The notes: generated by a model not told the origin, from the sequence alone. A stretch of 32,372 nt of DNA from Candidatus Krumholzibacteriota bacterium (GCA_016926065.1 JAFGPI010000106.1:1-32372); one strand, 5' to 3'; numbered from the stretch's first letter, positions 1 through 10,059 are shown. Translations and numbers: made by a program.

Positions 1-293
1 ATCCGATCCACCACCCGGAGCAACACCGCTCCCAGAATAAATCCGGCGGCCGCCGGGAACCAGGAGGGAAGCGTCCGGTCGGCGTACATCTCTATGGAGG
101 GAACCAGCAGCGCCCAGAAGCTGGCCGCTATCATCACCCCGCCGGCGAAACCCAGCATCCAATCGAGCAATTTCCGGTTGACCTGGTCGACAAAAAATAC
201 GGTCGCCGCGCCCACCGCCGTCATGCCCCAGGTAAAGAGGGTGGCGATCAGGGCCTGGACCAGCGGATCGAATTTCTCCAAGAACACCGTCAC
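1..293 (-). CDS. ZIP-family metal transporter, N-terminal part (runs off window edge)
   Basis: Reverse strand read from GTG at 293 (AGGAG 8 nt upstream) gives VTVFLEKFDPLVQALIATLFTWGMTAVGAATVFFVDQVNRKLLDWMLGFAGGVMIAASFWALLVPSIEMY..., typical of ZIP/ZupT N-termini; no stop before the edge. Confidence 0.8.
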   Translation of the reverse strand, partial: MTVFLEKFDPLVQALIATLFTWGMTAVGAATVFFVDQVNRKLLDWMLGFAGGVMIAASFWALLVPSIEMYADRTLPSWFPAAAGFILGAVLLRVVDR

Positions 294-362
294 CGGAATA
301 TCTCCTCGGGAACGCAGTCGAGACCATAAGAGCTCGTTGCTGTCAAGCTCAGGGATCCAAGG

Positions 363-863
363 TTAGTCTCTTTCCTTGGCCTTTTTTATCTCGCGGGAAA
401 TCTGTATTACGTGTTTGTGCTCCTCTTCGATAAGCATATCTATCTTATCCCTTCCCAGATTTTCCCTGGTCATCGATTTCATGGTCTGGAAGAAGAGGAT
501 GGTATCCTTCTCGAAGGTAAGGGCGGCCCGCAGGGCCGCCAATTCGTCACCCACGCTCTCGGCGACCGCCTCGGCTTCGCGCTCGTTGTTAAAAAGACGC
601 GATTTAACCAGAGCTTCCAGGTAGAGGCCCTCCTGACTCTCGGGATCCACGACGGTGGGGGTGGTATCTTTGGGGGGAAGCGCCTCCCGCAGCTTCTTGA
701 AGATCACCCAGTGTTTCTTTTCCTCACCGGCAAGAAAATTGAAGACTTCCTTGATCTTGGGGTTCCGGGCGAGCTCGGCGGCCTTATTGTAATAAGCTTC
801 ACCGTTCTTCTCGATATCCATCCCCATTTCAAAAATTTCATCGGCGTTGAAGGTAATGCTCAT
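363..863 (-). CDS. Rubrerythrin/ferritin-like diiron protein without rubredoxin domain
   Basis: 166 aa, two ferritin-like helices with E-x2-H motifs (GEEKKHWVIF, EEEHKHVIQI). Confidence 0.85.
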   Translation of the reverse strand: MSITFNADEIFEMGMDIEKNGEAYYNKAAELARNPKIKEVFNFLAGEEKKHWVIFKKLREALPPKDTTPTVVDPESQEGLYLEALVKSRLFNNEREAEAVAESVGDELAALRAALTFEKDTILFFQTMKSMTRENLGRDKIDMLIEEEHKHVIQISREIKKAKERD

Positions 864-934
864 TACCTGGCCTCCTCCTGGTGAATAGAGTATTGCGGGC
901 CGGTTTGAAGTTTAGATATTCTTCCGGTCCATTT

Positions 935-1093
935 TCATATCTCCTCGAATTCTTCCTTACCCGCTCCGCAATCAGGACATACCCAATCGTCCGGGAGATC
1001 CTCGAAGGGCGTGCCCGGGTCCACGTCGCCGTCCGGATCGCCTTCCACGGGATCATATATGTATCCGCAAACCAAGCACTTCCACTTTTTCAT
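935..1093 (-). CDS. Rubredoxin (52 aa)
   Basis: Reverse strand: [52 protein letters not shown], with canonical CxxCGY and CPxCGA. Not in the ORF track because of its size. Confidence 0.95.
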   Translation of the reverse strand: MKKWKCLVCGYIYDPVEGDPDGDVDPGTPFEDLPDDWVCPDCGAGKEEFEEI

Positions 1094-1306
1094 TTCTCTC
1101 TCCTTTCAAGGCAAACTTAAAATCCACCTGACCCTGATAGAGGGCGCTTAACCGATGCCGGACCGGCATGCCTCCGCCATCGCCGAATCACACCCGCTCC
1201 ACCAGAGATCGATTTTCCCTCTTGCCCCATTCTCCTTCCGTACTTATTACTACAACCGAGACCCGATCCTCAAGCTAAATATCTGCGCTGAGAGCCCCGC
1301 TTCCGG

Positions 1307-1924
1307 TTATTGCTTGTCTTTCGTTTCCCGAAAGTAGGAGTACGTCATCGGCTCCTCGTCCCGGAGAACTTTTCCCCCCACCAGATCACCGATAAAGACG
1401 CTATGCGTCCCGGCATCCACCGTCTTATCCGTTAAGATCTCGCATTCTATATACCCGATGGCGTCTCTGTAGACGGGGCAGTCCGTTCTTCCGGTTATGA
1501 CCGGTATCCCCTTGAACTTGTCAAAATCCCTGCCGGACCGGTATCCGAAGCGCCGCACTATGCGGTGATCGTTCACTCCCAGGATCGATACCGCGAAAAC
1601 GCCGCTTTTTTCCATGAACTCATGGGTCAGGTTATCGTGATTGATTGCCACGGCGAAGCGGGGAGGATCCGCGGTTACCTGGAACAGGGTATTGCAGATC
1701 TGCCCGTTGACTTTTTCGCCTTCGCGGGAGCTGATCATATACAGGCCGTAGCTTACCTTGAAACAGGCGGCGATGACACCCCCGATTTCCTCCTCCGGAA
1801 ATTTGAACTCATAATCCTTCTGGAAGGATGACCGATCGGCCGTACACCGGGGACAGTGTTCCGGCGGGAAAAGGCCAACCGTCACGAATCCGCAGCCTTC
1901 ACACTTCCAGCTCTGAGATATCAT
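1307..1924 (-). CDS. Flavin reductase-like (FMN-binding) protein with N-terminal rubredoxin-like zinc/iron ribbon
   Basis: MISQSWKCEGCGFVTVGLFPPEHCPRC ribbon followed by a flavin reductase-like domain (ACFKVSYGLYMISSREGEKVNGQICNTLFQVTADPPRFAVAINHDNLTHEFMEKSGVFAVSIL). Confidence 0.85.
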   Translation of the reverse strand: MISQSWKCEGCGFVTVGLFPPEHCPRCTADRSSFQKDYEFKFPEEEIGGVIAACFKVSYGLYMISSREGEKVNGQICNTLFQVTADPPRFAVAINHDNLTHEFMEKSGVFAVSILGVNDHRIVRRFGYRSGRDFDKFKGIPVITGRTDCPVYRDAIGYIECEILTDKTVDAGTHSVFIGDLVGGKVLRDEEPMTYSYFRETKDKQ

Positions 1925-2016
1925 GCTTTACCTTGTTACCTTTCCGTAAATCTACAGCTAACCGCTCTGGTCACCCATCCGTCAATTTACAGTTAAAAGC
2001 TATTCCGCTCGAAAAA

Positions 2017-3195
2017 TCATTTTTTCACGAGCTTCCCCAACTTCTTGCCCTCCGCCTTGATCTCCTCCAGTTCCTCTAGGTCCGGTATATATTTCACGTT
2101 TATTTTATCCAGGGGGAGCTCCCATTTCAACTCCCGCAGAACCTTCTCGATCTCTCCCGCCGCCTGCCCTCCCCACCCATATGAACCAAAGGCCAAACCC
2201 ATCCGGCCCTTCGGCCTCAAGCCGCTCAGATATGTCAGGAAGGCGCCCATGCTGGGGAGCATTCCGTTGTTGAGCGTGGGGGACCCCACCAGGATCAGCC
2301 TGGAGGTAAGAACCTCGGTCATGATATCGGAGATGTGACTGGTATTGAGATTCCTTATCGTGACGTGAATATCTTCCTCCGCCAAGCCCTCCATCAACGC
2401 GAAGGCAACCTTCTCGGTAGAGCCCCACATCGTGTCATACACGATCAAGGCTTTCTTTTCCGTTTCCCCGTTCGCCCATTTGCCGTACTCCCGAAGAATC
2501 TCTCCCACCAGGGAGCGCCAGACGACGCCATGGCTCGGTGCGATCATATCTATTTCCAATCCCTCCACCGCCCGCAGCGCGTTCTTCACCTGGGCGCCGT
2601 AGGGAAAGACGATATTGGCGTAATATTTCCCCGCCTCCTGCTTCAGGATGTCCCACCCGACTTCATCGTCGAACCGCTCGGAGGTGGCTATATGCTGTCC
2701 GAAAGCGTCGTTCGAAAACAGCAATTTATCGGAGGCGCTGTAGGTAACCATATTGTCGGGCCAGTGCACCATGGGGGTATGAACGAACTGAAGGGTCCGC
2801 TCTCCGATATCCAGGACGCCTCCGGATTCGACCACCTGGAAATCCCATTCCCTTTTATAATGCCGGGAAAGGCCCTTCTCCCCCGGGGGCGAGGTTATCA
2901 CCCGGGCCCGGGGGGCCAGTTCCAGGAGACGGGGGATCGAACCGGAATGATCCATCTCCACGTGATTGGAGAGAATGTAGTCTATCTTCGAGGGATCGAC
3001 TATCTCCCTTATACGGGATAGCATCTCCTCGAAAAGGTAATGTTTTACGGTATCGACCAATACTATCTTCTCATCCACAATCAGGTAAGCGTTGTAGGTC
3101 GAACCCCGCTGCGTAAGATAACCATGAAAATTCCTGAGCTGCCAATCGATACCGCCCACCCAGTAGATGCCGGGTTTGATCGCGATCTTGTTCAT
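2017..3195 (-). CDS. fprA: A-type flavoprotein / flavodiiron protein (FprA-like NO/O2 reductase)
   Basis: MNKIAIKPGIYWVGGIDWQLRNFHGY, metallo-beta-lactamase-like core (NHVEMDHSGSIPRLL) and C-terminal flavodoxin domain (KALIVYDTMWGSTEKVA). Internal Met preferred over the ORF-track start at 3255. Confidence 0.93.
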   Translation of the reverse strand: MNKIAIKPGIYWVGGIDWQLRNFHGYLTQRGSTYNAYLIVDEKIVLVDTVKHYLFEEMLSRIREIVDPSKIDYILSNHVEMDHSGSIPRLLELAPRARVITSPPGEKGLSRHYKREWDFQVVESGGVLDIGERTLQFVHTPMVHWPDNMVTYSASDKLLFSNDAFGQHIATSERFDDEVGWDILKQEAGKYYANIVFPYGAQVKNALRAVEGLEIDMIAPSHGVVWRSLVGEILREYGKWANGETEKKALIVYDTMWGSTEKVAFALMEGLAEEDIHVTIRNLNTSHISDIMTEVLTSRLILVGSPTLNNGMLPSMGAFLTYLSGLRPKGRMGLAFGSYGWGGQAAGEIEKVLRELKWELPLDKINVKYIPDLEELEEIKAEGKKLGKLVKK

Positions 3196-3233
3196 GGATT
3201 TACTCCCCCCTAAATTTACGGTTACCCGTTTTC

Positions 3234-3650
3234 TCAATCCCTGCAGTTGGAACACAATCCGTACATATACGCCTGTATCTCTTCAATAGAGTTTCCGTCT
3301 ATCTCCTCGGCCGCCAGGATGGGACAATCGCCGGGGCAGTTGAGCTCGACATTGATCACTTTTCCGCAATTCTTGCAGAGAAAGTGGTGGTGCAGATGCG
3401 GGATGGGATCGAAACAGGCTTTGCCCCGTTTGCGAATCGACAATTCCTGTATCTCCCCGATATCGCTCAAAAGTTTCAGGGTGGAATAGACGGTGGCTTT
3501 CGACATGGTGGGATATCTCTTCTTTATCTCATCGTAGATATCATCCACGGTCGGATGGCCCATGCTGTTGAGCATGTATTCAACGATGGCCATCCTCTGC
3601 GGCGTGAGCGTAATCCCCTTTTTCCTCAAGCGTTCAACCATCTTTTTCAT
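3234..3650 (-). CDS. Fur/PerR-family transcriptional regulator
   Basis: 138 aa, winged helix (LTPQRMAIVEYM...KATVYSTLKLL), HLHHHFLCKNCGKV metal site and C-terminal CSNC. Confidence 0.92.
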   Translation of the reverse strand: MKKMVERLRKKGITLTPQRMAIVEYMLNSMGHPTVDDIYDEIKKRYPTMSKATVYSTLKLLSDIGEIQELSIRKRGKACFDPIPHLHHHFLCKNCGKVINVELNCPGDCPILAAEEIDGNSIEEIQAYMYGLCSNCRD

Positions 3651-3666
3651 AGCAGCTATCCTCCGT

Positions 3667-6600
3667 TTATCCTCCTAATTTCGATAACCCTCCCGCTTTC
3701 ACCAATCGTCTTTCAGCCAGCGCACTATACAGTACCGGTACGAGGAAAACCGTAACCAGTACAACAGTCATACCACCAAACGAAGGTATGGCCATAGGAA
3801 TCATAATGTCAGCCCCCTTGCCTGAAGAAGTGAGCACCGGTATCAAAGCCAGTATTGTGGTCGCCGAGGTCATCAAGGCAGGACGGATACGGCGGATTCC
3901 GGCCTGGATGGTGGCCTCTCGAATATCATTCACAGTGGAAGGTCTTCTCGCGGAAAAAATCTGTTTAAGATAAGTCGATATGATTACTCCGTTATCGCTG
4001 GCAATTCCGAAAAGTGCCAGAAAACCTACCCATACAGCCACCGACAGATTATACTGCCTTATCTGGAACAAATTTCGCATGTCAACACCTAACACCGAGA
4101 AATTCATAAACCAACCTCTGCCATAAAGCCACAGCATTAGAAATCCACCCGACCAGGCGACGAATATTCCCGAAAACACCAGGAGCGAGACGGGAACATC
4201 CTTGAATTGGAAGTAAAGAATCATAAAGATGATCAAGAGCGCCAACGGCAGCACTACTCGGAGCTTTTCCTCCGAACGAACCTGATTTTCGTAACTTCCG
4301 GCAAATGCATAGCTCACTCCCGCAGGTATCTCAAGTTCGCCGCTTTTGATCTTTTCTTTAAGATACCGGTCGGCAGCACGCACAACATTCACCTCTGCGA
4401 AGTCCGGTTTGCCGACGAAAATCACGTAGCCAGTAAGAAATGTGTCCTCCGCTTTAATCACCATTGGTCCTCTCACGAACTCAATGTCAGCCAACTCAAT
4501 CAGGGGGATCTGTGTTCCCCGCGGCGATGGGACAAGGATTCTTTCAAGCATCTCGGTGGTATTTCGAAGTTCTCTTTGATAACGAACCCGCACCGGATAA
4601 CGTTCACGGCCTTCGACAGTGGTGGTGAGCTTTTTGCCGCCCAGGGCCACTTCAATAACATCCTGGATCTGGCGAATATGTATTCCATATCTGGCTATCT
4701 TTTCTCTGTCTATGTCGATTTCCAAATAGGGCTTGCCCACTATGCGATCCGCTATTACGGCCGCAGGATCGATTTCCGGAACCGCTTTCAGATGTTTCTC
4801 GATAGCGAATCCAACCTTTTCGATGGTTTTCAGGTCGGGCCCTCTTACCTTTATGCCCATCGGAGCGCGCATTCCCGATTGCAGCATTACGATGCGCGTG
4901 GCTATCGGTTGCAGTTTTGGGGCCGAGGTTGTCCCCGTAAGTTTACCGGCCTTGACAATTTCCTTCCAGATATCGTCGGGAGAGCTAATTCTCTTTCTCC
5001 AGTTCCGAAAAGGTCTTCCACTATCGTCGGGAATCAGTTCTCCTTTCTCATCACGAACGAAAGAATCTGTTTCTGCTTGGTATTTGAATTTGAGAGGTTT
5101 CCCCTTTTTATCCATGATATACTCTGATTTAAAATTGATGATCGTCTCTATCATGGATACGGGTGCCGGATCTAGGGGGCTTTCCACACGACCTACCTTG
5201 CCGACTACCGACTCGATCTCCGGTATCGCGCTGAAAGCCTTGTCCTGAGTCTGTAAGATATCTATGGCCTCTCCGATGGAAGCGTGCAGCATCGTGGTCG
5301 GCATATAAAGAAAAGAGCCTTCATCCAGATCCGGCATGAATTCCTTTCCCAGGCCGGGGAAGGCGTGGTTCATCACCACAAACGGCCGCGTCGATTTGAT
5401 CCAATCCGGCATAAATCCCGTGAAACGATCGAATCCAAGCCATGACAAACCTCCCATCAATATCAAGACAACCGGTATCGAAAGGAATAAATTCTTGTGA
5501 TAGAGGCACCATCGCAATACAGGCTCATATATCCTTATTAATAATTTGAACAGCAGGAGAAAACCGCCCAGAAGCGAGAAGACAAAGATGAAGTTCGATA
5601 TATAGGCCTTACCCGCTCCCAGTGGACGCCAGTGCCCCGTCAGCAGCAAACCAACAATAAAAACTACTAAATAGGGGTATGCTTTCCGAACCACTTCGTT
5701 AATTTTTCCGGGAACCAGATTTTTAAATAGAAGGTAGCCCGCGATTATGAGCAGTGTTGTTCCAACCAGCCAAAGCGCCCATAAATAGGATGCCCCGGCG
5801 GCAAGCAGCAATCCCAACGGCAGGAACTTTTTCGATTTTCGAGAAGTTACCCTCGCGGTGAACAAAATATGAGCGAGTGGGGGAACAACGGTAAGGGCCA
5901 CTAATACTGATGCCACAAGGGCAAATGTTTTCGTATAGGCCAATGGTTTGAAAAGCTTGCCCTCGGCGGCTACCATTGCGAAAACCGGCAGAAATGATAT
6001 AACGGTGGTGGAAATAGCAGTCAGAACCGCGCCGCCGACTTCCGATGCGGCCTCGTATATCAATTCCAAGGTGTTCGAGCCGTGCGGAGCAGCGTGTAAC
6101 TTTTTGAGAATATTCTCGCAGACCACGATCCCCATATCAACTATGGTTCCGATGGCGATCGCAATTCCTGATAGCGCCACGATGTTCGCATCCACTCCGA
6201 AGATCTTCATGGCGATAAAAACAATCAGAACGGTTAGGGGAAGAAGCCCTGAAATCAAAAGGGAGCTTCTGATATGCATGAGCATGATGATCACCACAAT
6301 AATGGTCACCAGTATTTCATCGATCAGAGCGGTATTCAAAGTGCCTAAGGTTTCATATATCAATCCTGTACGATCGTAAAAAGGAACGATCCGGATCTGT
6401 GATACGGTTCCATCGGGGAGAGTTTTCTTCGGGAGACCGGGAGAGATCTCCTCTATCTTTCTTTTAACATTTTTTATCACATTAAGTGGATTTTCTCCAT
6501 AGCGAACGACTACCACTCCACCGACTGCTTCAGCGCCTCCCTTGTCGAGGGCTCCGCGTCTTAACGCCGGCCCCAATGAGATGGTCGCGATGTCCTTGAT

Positions 6601-7467
6601 CCTAATCCCCGTATTATCTATTTCCTTGATAACGCTGTTTTCGATATCTTCTAATTCTTCGATAAATCCCAATCCGCGGATCATATATTCCACTTTGTTT
6701 ATTTCGATCGTTTTTGCGCCTACATCGATGTTAGACATTCTCACCGCATTGAACACTTCCGGTAACGTAACGCCATGGGCCAGCATGGCATCCGGATTCA
6801 CGTCGATTTGATATTCCTGCACAAATCCTCCGATGGAAGCCACCTCGGCAACCCCATCGGCCGACATAAGGGCGTATCTTACCGTCCAATCCTGGATCGA
6901 CCGTAATTCGTGCGGGTCCCATCCACCCGTCGGGTTTCCATCATTGTCCGTTCCCTCCAGTGTGTACCAGAAAATCTGCCCCAGGGCCGTGGCATCCGGC
7001 CCCAGGGATGGTATTACATTCTCGGGCAATGACCCGGACGGGAGAGCATTCAGTTTTTCCAGAACCCGTGAACGTGACCAGTAAAAATCGATTTTTTCCT
7101 TAAAAATGATATAAATCGTCGAAAAACCGAAATACGAATAACTTCTTATCGTTTTGACACCCGGTATCCCCAGCAGGGAGATGGTCAGAGGATAGGTAAT
7201 CTGATCCTCAATGTCTTGCGGTGACCGGCCCATCCACAGCGTAAAAACAATCTGTTGATTTTCTCCAATATCAGGGATCGCGTCGACAGGAACCGGATCG
7301 CGGGGGAGCATTCCGGTATTCCAGTCAAACGGCGCTACCATTATTCCCCAGACAATCAACACCAGGGTAATAGTGACTATGACCAGCTTGTTCTCAAGAC
7401 AATACCGAATCACTTTGTTGAGAAATGTTGCGGATTGTTTCGCTTGGTTTTTCGGGTCGAAATCCAT
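3667..7467 (-). CDS. cusA: RND heavy-metal efflux transporter, CusA/CzcA type, enlarged (1266 aa)
   Basis: RND motifs (TITLVLIVWG, VDAIPDIGENQQIVFTLWMGRSPQDIEDQITYPLT, GIAIAIGTIVDMGIVVCENI, LVTVFLVPVLYSALAERR). Confidence 0.93.
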   Translation of the reverse strand: MDFDPKNQAKQSATFLNKVIRYCLENKLVIVTITLVLIVWGIMVAPFDWNTGMLPRDPVPVDAIPDIGENQQIVFTLWMGRSPQDIEDQITYPLTISLLGIPGVKTIRSYSYFGFSTIYIIFKEKIDFYWSRSRVLEKLNALPSGSLPENVIPSLGPDATALGQIFWYTLEGTDNDGNPTGGWDPHELRSIQDWTVRYALMSADGVAEVASIGGFVQEYQIDVNPDAMLAHGVTLPEVFNAVRMSNIDVGAKTIEINKVEYMIRGLGFIEELEDIENSVIKEIDNTGIRIKDIATISLGPALRRGALDKGGAEAVGGVVVVRYGENPLNVIKNVKRKIEEISPGLPKKTLPDGTVSQIRIVPFYDRTGLIYETLGTLNTALIDEILVTIIVVIIMLMHIRSSLLISGLLPLTVLIVFIAMKIFGVDANIVALSGIAIAIGTIVDMGIVVCENILKKLHAAPHGSNTLELIYEAASEVGGAVLTAISTTVISFLPVFAMVAAEGKLFKPLAYTKTFALVASVLVALTVVPPLAHILFTARVTSRKSKKFLPLGLLLAAGASYLWALWLVGTTLLIIAGYLLFKNLVPGKINEVVRKAYPYLVVFIVGLLLTGHWRPLGAGKAYISNFIFVFSLLGGFLLLFKLLIRIYEPVLRWCLYHKNLFLSIPVVLILMGGLSWLGFDRFTGFMPDWIKSTRPFVVMNHAFPGLGKEFMPDLDEGSFLYMPTTMLHASIGEAIDILQTQDKAFSAIPEIESVVGKVGRVESPLDPAPVSMIETIINFKSEYIMDKKGKPLKFKYQAETDSFVRDEKGELIPDDSGRPFRNWRKRISSPDDIWKEIVKAGKLTGTTSAPKLQPIATRIVMLQSGMRAPMGIKVRGPDLKTIEKVGFAIEKHLKAVPEIDPAAVIADRIVGKPYLEIDIDREKIARYGIHIRQIQDVIEVALGGKKLTTTVEGRERYPVRVRYQRELRNTTEMLERILVPSPRGTQIPLIELADIEFVRGPMVIKAEDTFLTGYVIFVGKPDFAEVNVVRAADRYLKEKIKSGELEIPAGVSYAFAGSYENQVRSEEKLRVVLPLALLIIFMILYFQFKDVPVSLLVFSGIFVAWSGGFLMLWLYGRGWFMNFSVLGVDMRNLFQIRQYNLSVAVWVGFLALFGIASDNGVIISTYLKQIFSARRPSTVNDIREATIQAGIRRIRPALMTSATTILALIPVLTSSGKGADIMIPMAIPSFGGMTVVLVTVFLVPVLYSALAERRLVKAGGLSKLGG

Positions 7468-7479
7468 AAAATCTCACCA

Positions 7480-9432
7480 TTATTTAGGAGGCATTTTCTC
7501 CTTTATAGTGCCGCACCTGAGCATCGATGCTCCATAAAAGGAATTATAGACCGTATCCACTTCCTGCAGCCAGAAGGCACCCTGATTGTCATCTGCCATG
7601 GGACAGAATGTGAGGAAAAAATCTCTACTTCCTTTATGGCCAAATACATCATGGAGTTCGATCATGGTTCTTGAAAGGAGTAAAAAGGAATGACGGCTTT
7701 CCGCTATGTTCTTTGCGGTAACTCCTTTTTCCGCTGATTTTACAATCTCACCTGATAACTCCATCCATTTTTTGTGTTCGTTTCCCTGGAACAGATTCAT
7801 ATCAACCTTTTTTACGGTCCCTACCATTTTTTTATTAATTTTCACGGCCTGAGCATAGTCATCTGCAGCGAGAGCCATCTGAATCCTGAAATAGGTGTCG
7901 TATACCGGTTCCAGAGCATTCACGGCCTTGTAGTCCCGGAGTTGCCCTTCTCCTTTCTGACGTTCGGACGCGGCCATTTCACCAATCCCATTCTCACCGG
8001 TCATATGCGTCCCCGGACGGATTTCCGGAGTCCCGGTTCCCCGCTCATGTTGATGAATCAGACTCCTTGTTCCGCCTTCAGGATTCATCATGCTCGGCCT
8101 GGCGAGGATTTGAAGCTCGCTATCTATCTTGAAGGCTCCGTTTGTAACGACGAGTTCTCCCTCGATCAGACCGGACTTCACAATATAGTAATCACCGGCC
8201 CGGGGACCGAGCTCAACCTCCCGTCCCTCGAACACCGGCATTTCCGTTTCGGGCAGTTTTATATAAACCACAGCCCTCTTGCCTGTTACGAGCGGAGCCG
8301 TAACCGGGATCACCAATGGGGCCTCGGATATCACGGCTGTGGCTTTATCCACCGCCTCTCCCCTGATGTTCAATATGGAACTCACCGTTCCACTCACAAA
8401 CATTCCCGGTTTTAACCTGCCTAACCTATTGTCGGCTTCCACCCTGATATTAACCGAACGGGTCTTTTCGTCAAAAACCGGATCTATAAAGGTGATTTTA
8501 CCAATAAATCTGTTCCCGGGAAATGCCAGCGATGTAAATTCGACATCCCGCCCCACATCCAGCCAGGGGAGATCGGATTGGTAGGCCTGGAAGAAAATCC
8601 AAACCCTGGACAGATCGGCTATGGTATATATCCTTGTGCCTGTGTTTACATACATCCCTTCCCAGACGTTCTTTTCAATCACCGTCCCCCCCCTAGGCGC
8701 GTTGATGGTTAAATGATCGCTTGTTTCGCTGGAAAGCTCTATGTGTTTTATCTGCTCTTCGGTCAGACCATAAAGAAGAAGTTTCTTACGGGCTGCATCC
8801 AGGGTCGTCTCCGTAGTACCCTTGAATATCTGGTTCTCACTTTTTGATATTGATTCTACCGCCCGCCTTGCCTGGATCAATTCCTCCTGCGCACTTACCA
8901 GTGCCGGCGAATATATGGATGCTAACGGATCACCCTTGGTAACTGTTACTCCCGTGTAATTGGCGAATATAAGTTCCAGGCGCCCCGGCATCCATGCGGT
9001 GATATAAGCAATTCCGGTTTCGTCATAGTCGATATTTCCGGTCATTCTTATTTTTGCTTCAACAAATTTACGAACAGCTGGAGTCGTCTGGATACCGGCC
9101 AGCAGGGCAGCGCTTTTCGTCATTTTTAGTTGACGTTCTCCCAGTTCCTCTCCATCGTCACCCGATTCCACGGGAATAAGATCCATGAAGCAGATCGGGC
9201 ACTTGCCCGGCTCCCGAAGTTGAATCTGTGGATGCATGGAGCAGGTCCAAATGGTCGACTGAGGTTTCCGCCCTGCTGCGCCGGTGTCTTCGTGCGACAT
9301 TTCATGCCCCGGGGGGCTTTCCCCGCTGCCGCGGAGGAGGAATCCGAGGGCAAACGCCGTTATAACAATCAACACAGAGACTGCCAAACCGATTCCATGC
9401 TTGCGACTAATTTCATTCCAATTAATATTCAC
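7480..9432 (-). CDS. cusB: RND periplasmic adaptor, CusB type, with heavy-metal-binding motif and C-terminal DUF3347-like domain
   Basis: N-terminal TM, WTCSMHPQIQLREPGKCPICFMDLIP motif, adaptor core, C-terminal YDTYFRIQMALAADDYAQA...FCPMADDNQGAFWLQ segment. Confidence 0.9.
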   Translation of the reverse strand: MNINWNEISRKHGIGLAVSVLIVITAFALGFLLRGSGESPPGHEMSHEDTGAAGRKPQSTIWTCSMHPQIQLREPGKCPICFMDLIPVESGDDGEELGERQLKMTKSAALLAGIQTTPAVRKFVEAKIRMTGNIDYDETGIAYITAWMPGRLELIFANYTGVTVTKGDPLASIYSPALVSAQEELIQARRAVESISKSENQIFKGTTETTLDAARKKLLLYGLTEEQIKHIELSSETSDHLTINAPRGGTVIEKNVWEGMYVNTGTRIYTIADLSRVWIFFQAYQSDLPWLDVGRDVEFTSLAFPGNRFIGKITFIDPVFDEKTRSVNIRVEADNRLGRLKPGMFVSGTVSSILNIRGEAVDKATAVISEAPLVIPVTAPLVTGKRAVVYIKLPETEMPVFEGREVELGPRAGDYYIVKSGLIEGELVVTNGAFKIDSELQILARPSMMNPEGGTRSLIHQHERGTGTPEIRPGTHMTGENGIGEMAASERQKGEGQLRDYKAVNALEPVYDTYFRIQMALAADDYAQAVKINKKMVGTVKKVDMNLFQGNEHKKWMELSGEIVKSAEKGVTAKNIAESRHSFLLLSRTMIELHDVFGHKGSRDFFLTFCPMADDNQGAFWLQEVDTVYNSFYGASMLRCGTIKEKMPPK

Positions 9433-9531
9433 CGAAACTCCCCCTCAGAATACATGCATCTTATACCCGGAAGCGGTTAATCCTCGGGTTTACGATAGGT
9501 CACTCCTGATAATATTCATCTTTTTGACCAA

Positions 9532-10026
9532 TCAGTGTATGTGTTCTTCGTGTTTCTTTATGCTCTCTTTTTCTCCATGGTTTCCGTTCATATTTTCGAG
9601 TTTCCCAAGATACTTCGCGGGATCGGAATCGAATGCATCAATACACTTCTCCGAGCATAAATATATTCCGCGTCCCTTATAATAAACGAAAAAATCCTTG
9701 TTTATGGCATTTCCCGAGACCGGACAGGTAGTCTGAACATTTTCGAAAATAGTTCCTTCTGCCGCCGCTTTCTCGAAAAGCAGATCCGGATCGGCCTTGA
9801 ACTTGTCTATACACATCGGACAGCAAAAGTAAATTCTTTGCCCCTGGATATTCATGAATAGGGTGGTGTCTACGGCACCTCCCATCACTGGACAATGTGT
9901 CTGCTTTTTCAGCACCAAGGAATCCACCCCGGGGGATATTTTCTTCTCTTCCTGTGAATAGACGCAGACCGTGAAAAGCATCGAACTGATAGCGATTATC
10001 AATAAAATCTTTTGTTTTTTCATCAA
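9532..10026 (-). CDS. Exported protein with two YHS-like metal-binding domains
   Basis: Signal peptide, then HCPVMGGAVDTTLFMNIQGQRIYFCCPMCIDKF and TCPVSGNAINKDFFVYYKGRGIYLCSEKCIDAF. Confidence 0.85.
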   Translation of the reverse strand: MMKKQKILLIIAISSMLFTVCVYSQEEKKISPGVDSLVLKKQTHCPVMGGAVDTTLFMNIQGQRIYFCCPMCIDKFKADPDLLFEKAAAEGTIFENVQTTCPVSGNAINKDFFVYYKGRGIYLCSEKCIDAFDSDPAKYLGKLENMNGNHGEKESIKKHEEHIH

Positions 10027-10059
10027 ATACCTCCCTGCAGAAAATCCTGAATTAGCCTG

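Noticed and set aside
838-1056. 72-aa minus-strand ORF
   Set aside because: Out-of-frame with the rubredoxin gene (935..1093), which is clearly the real one.
2335-3021. 228-aa plus-strand ORF
   Set aside because: Antisense to the flavodiiron protein gene.
4207-5127. 306-aa plus-strand ORF
   Set aside because: Lies antisense to the clearly real cusA-like gene.
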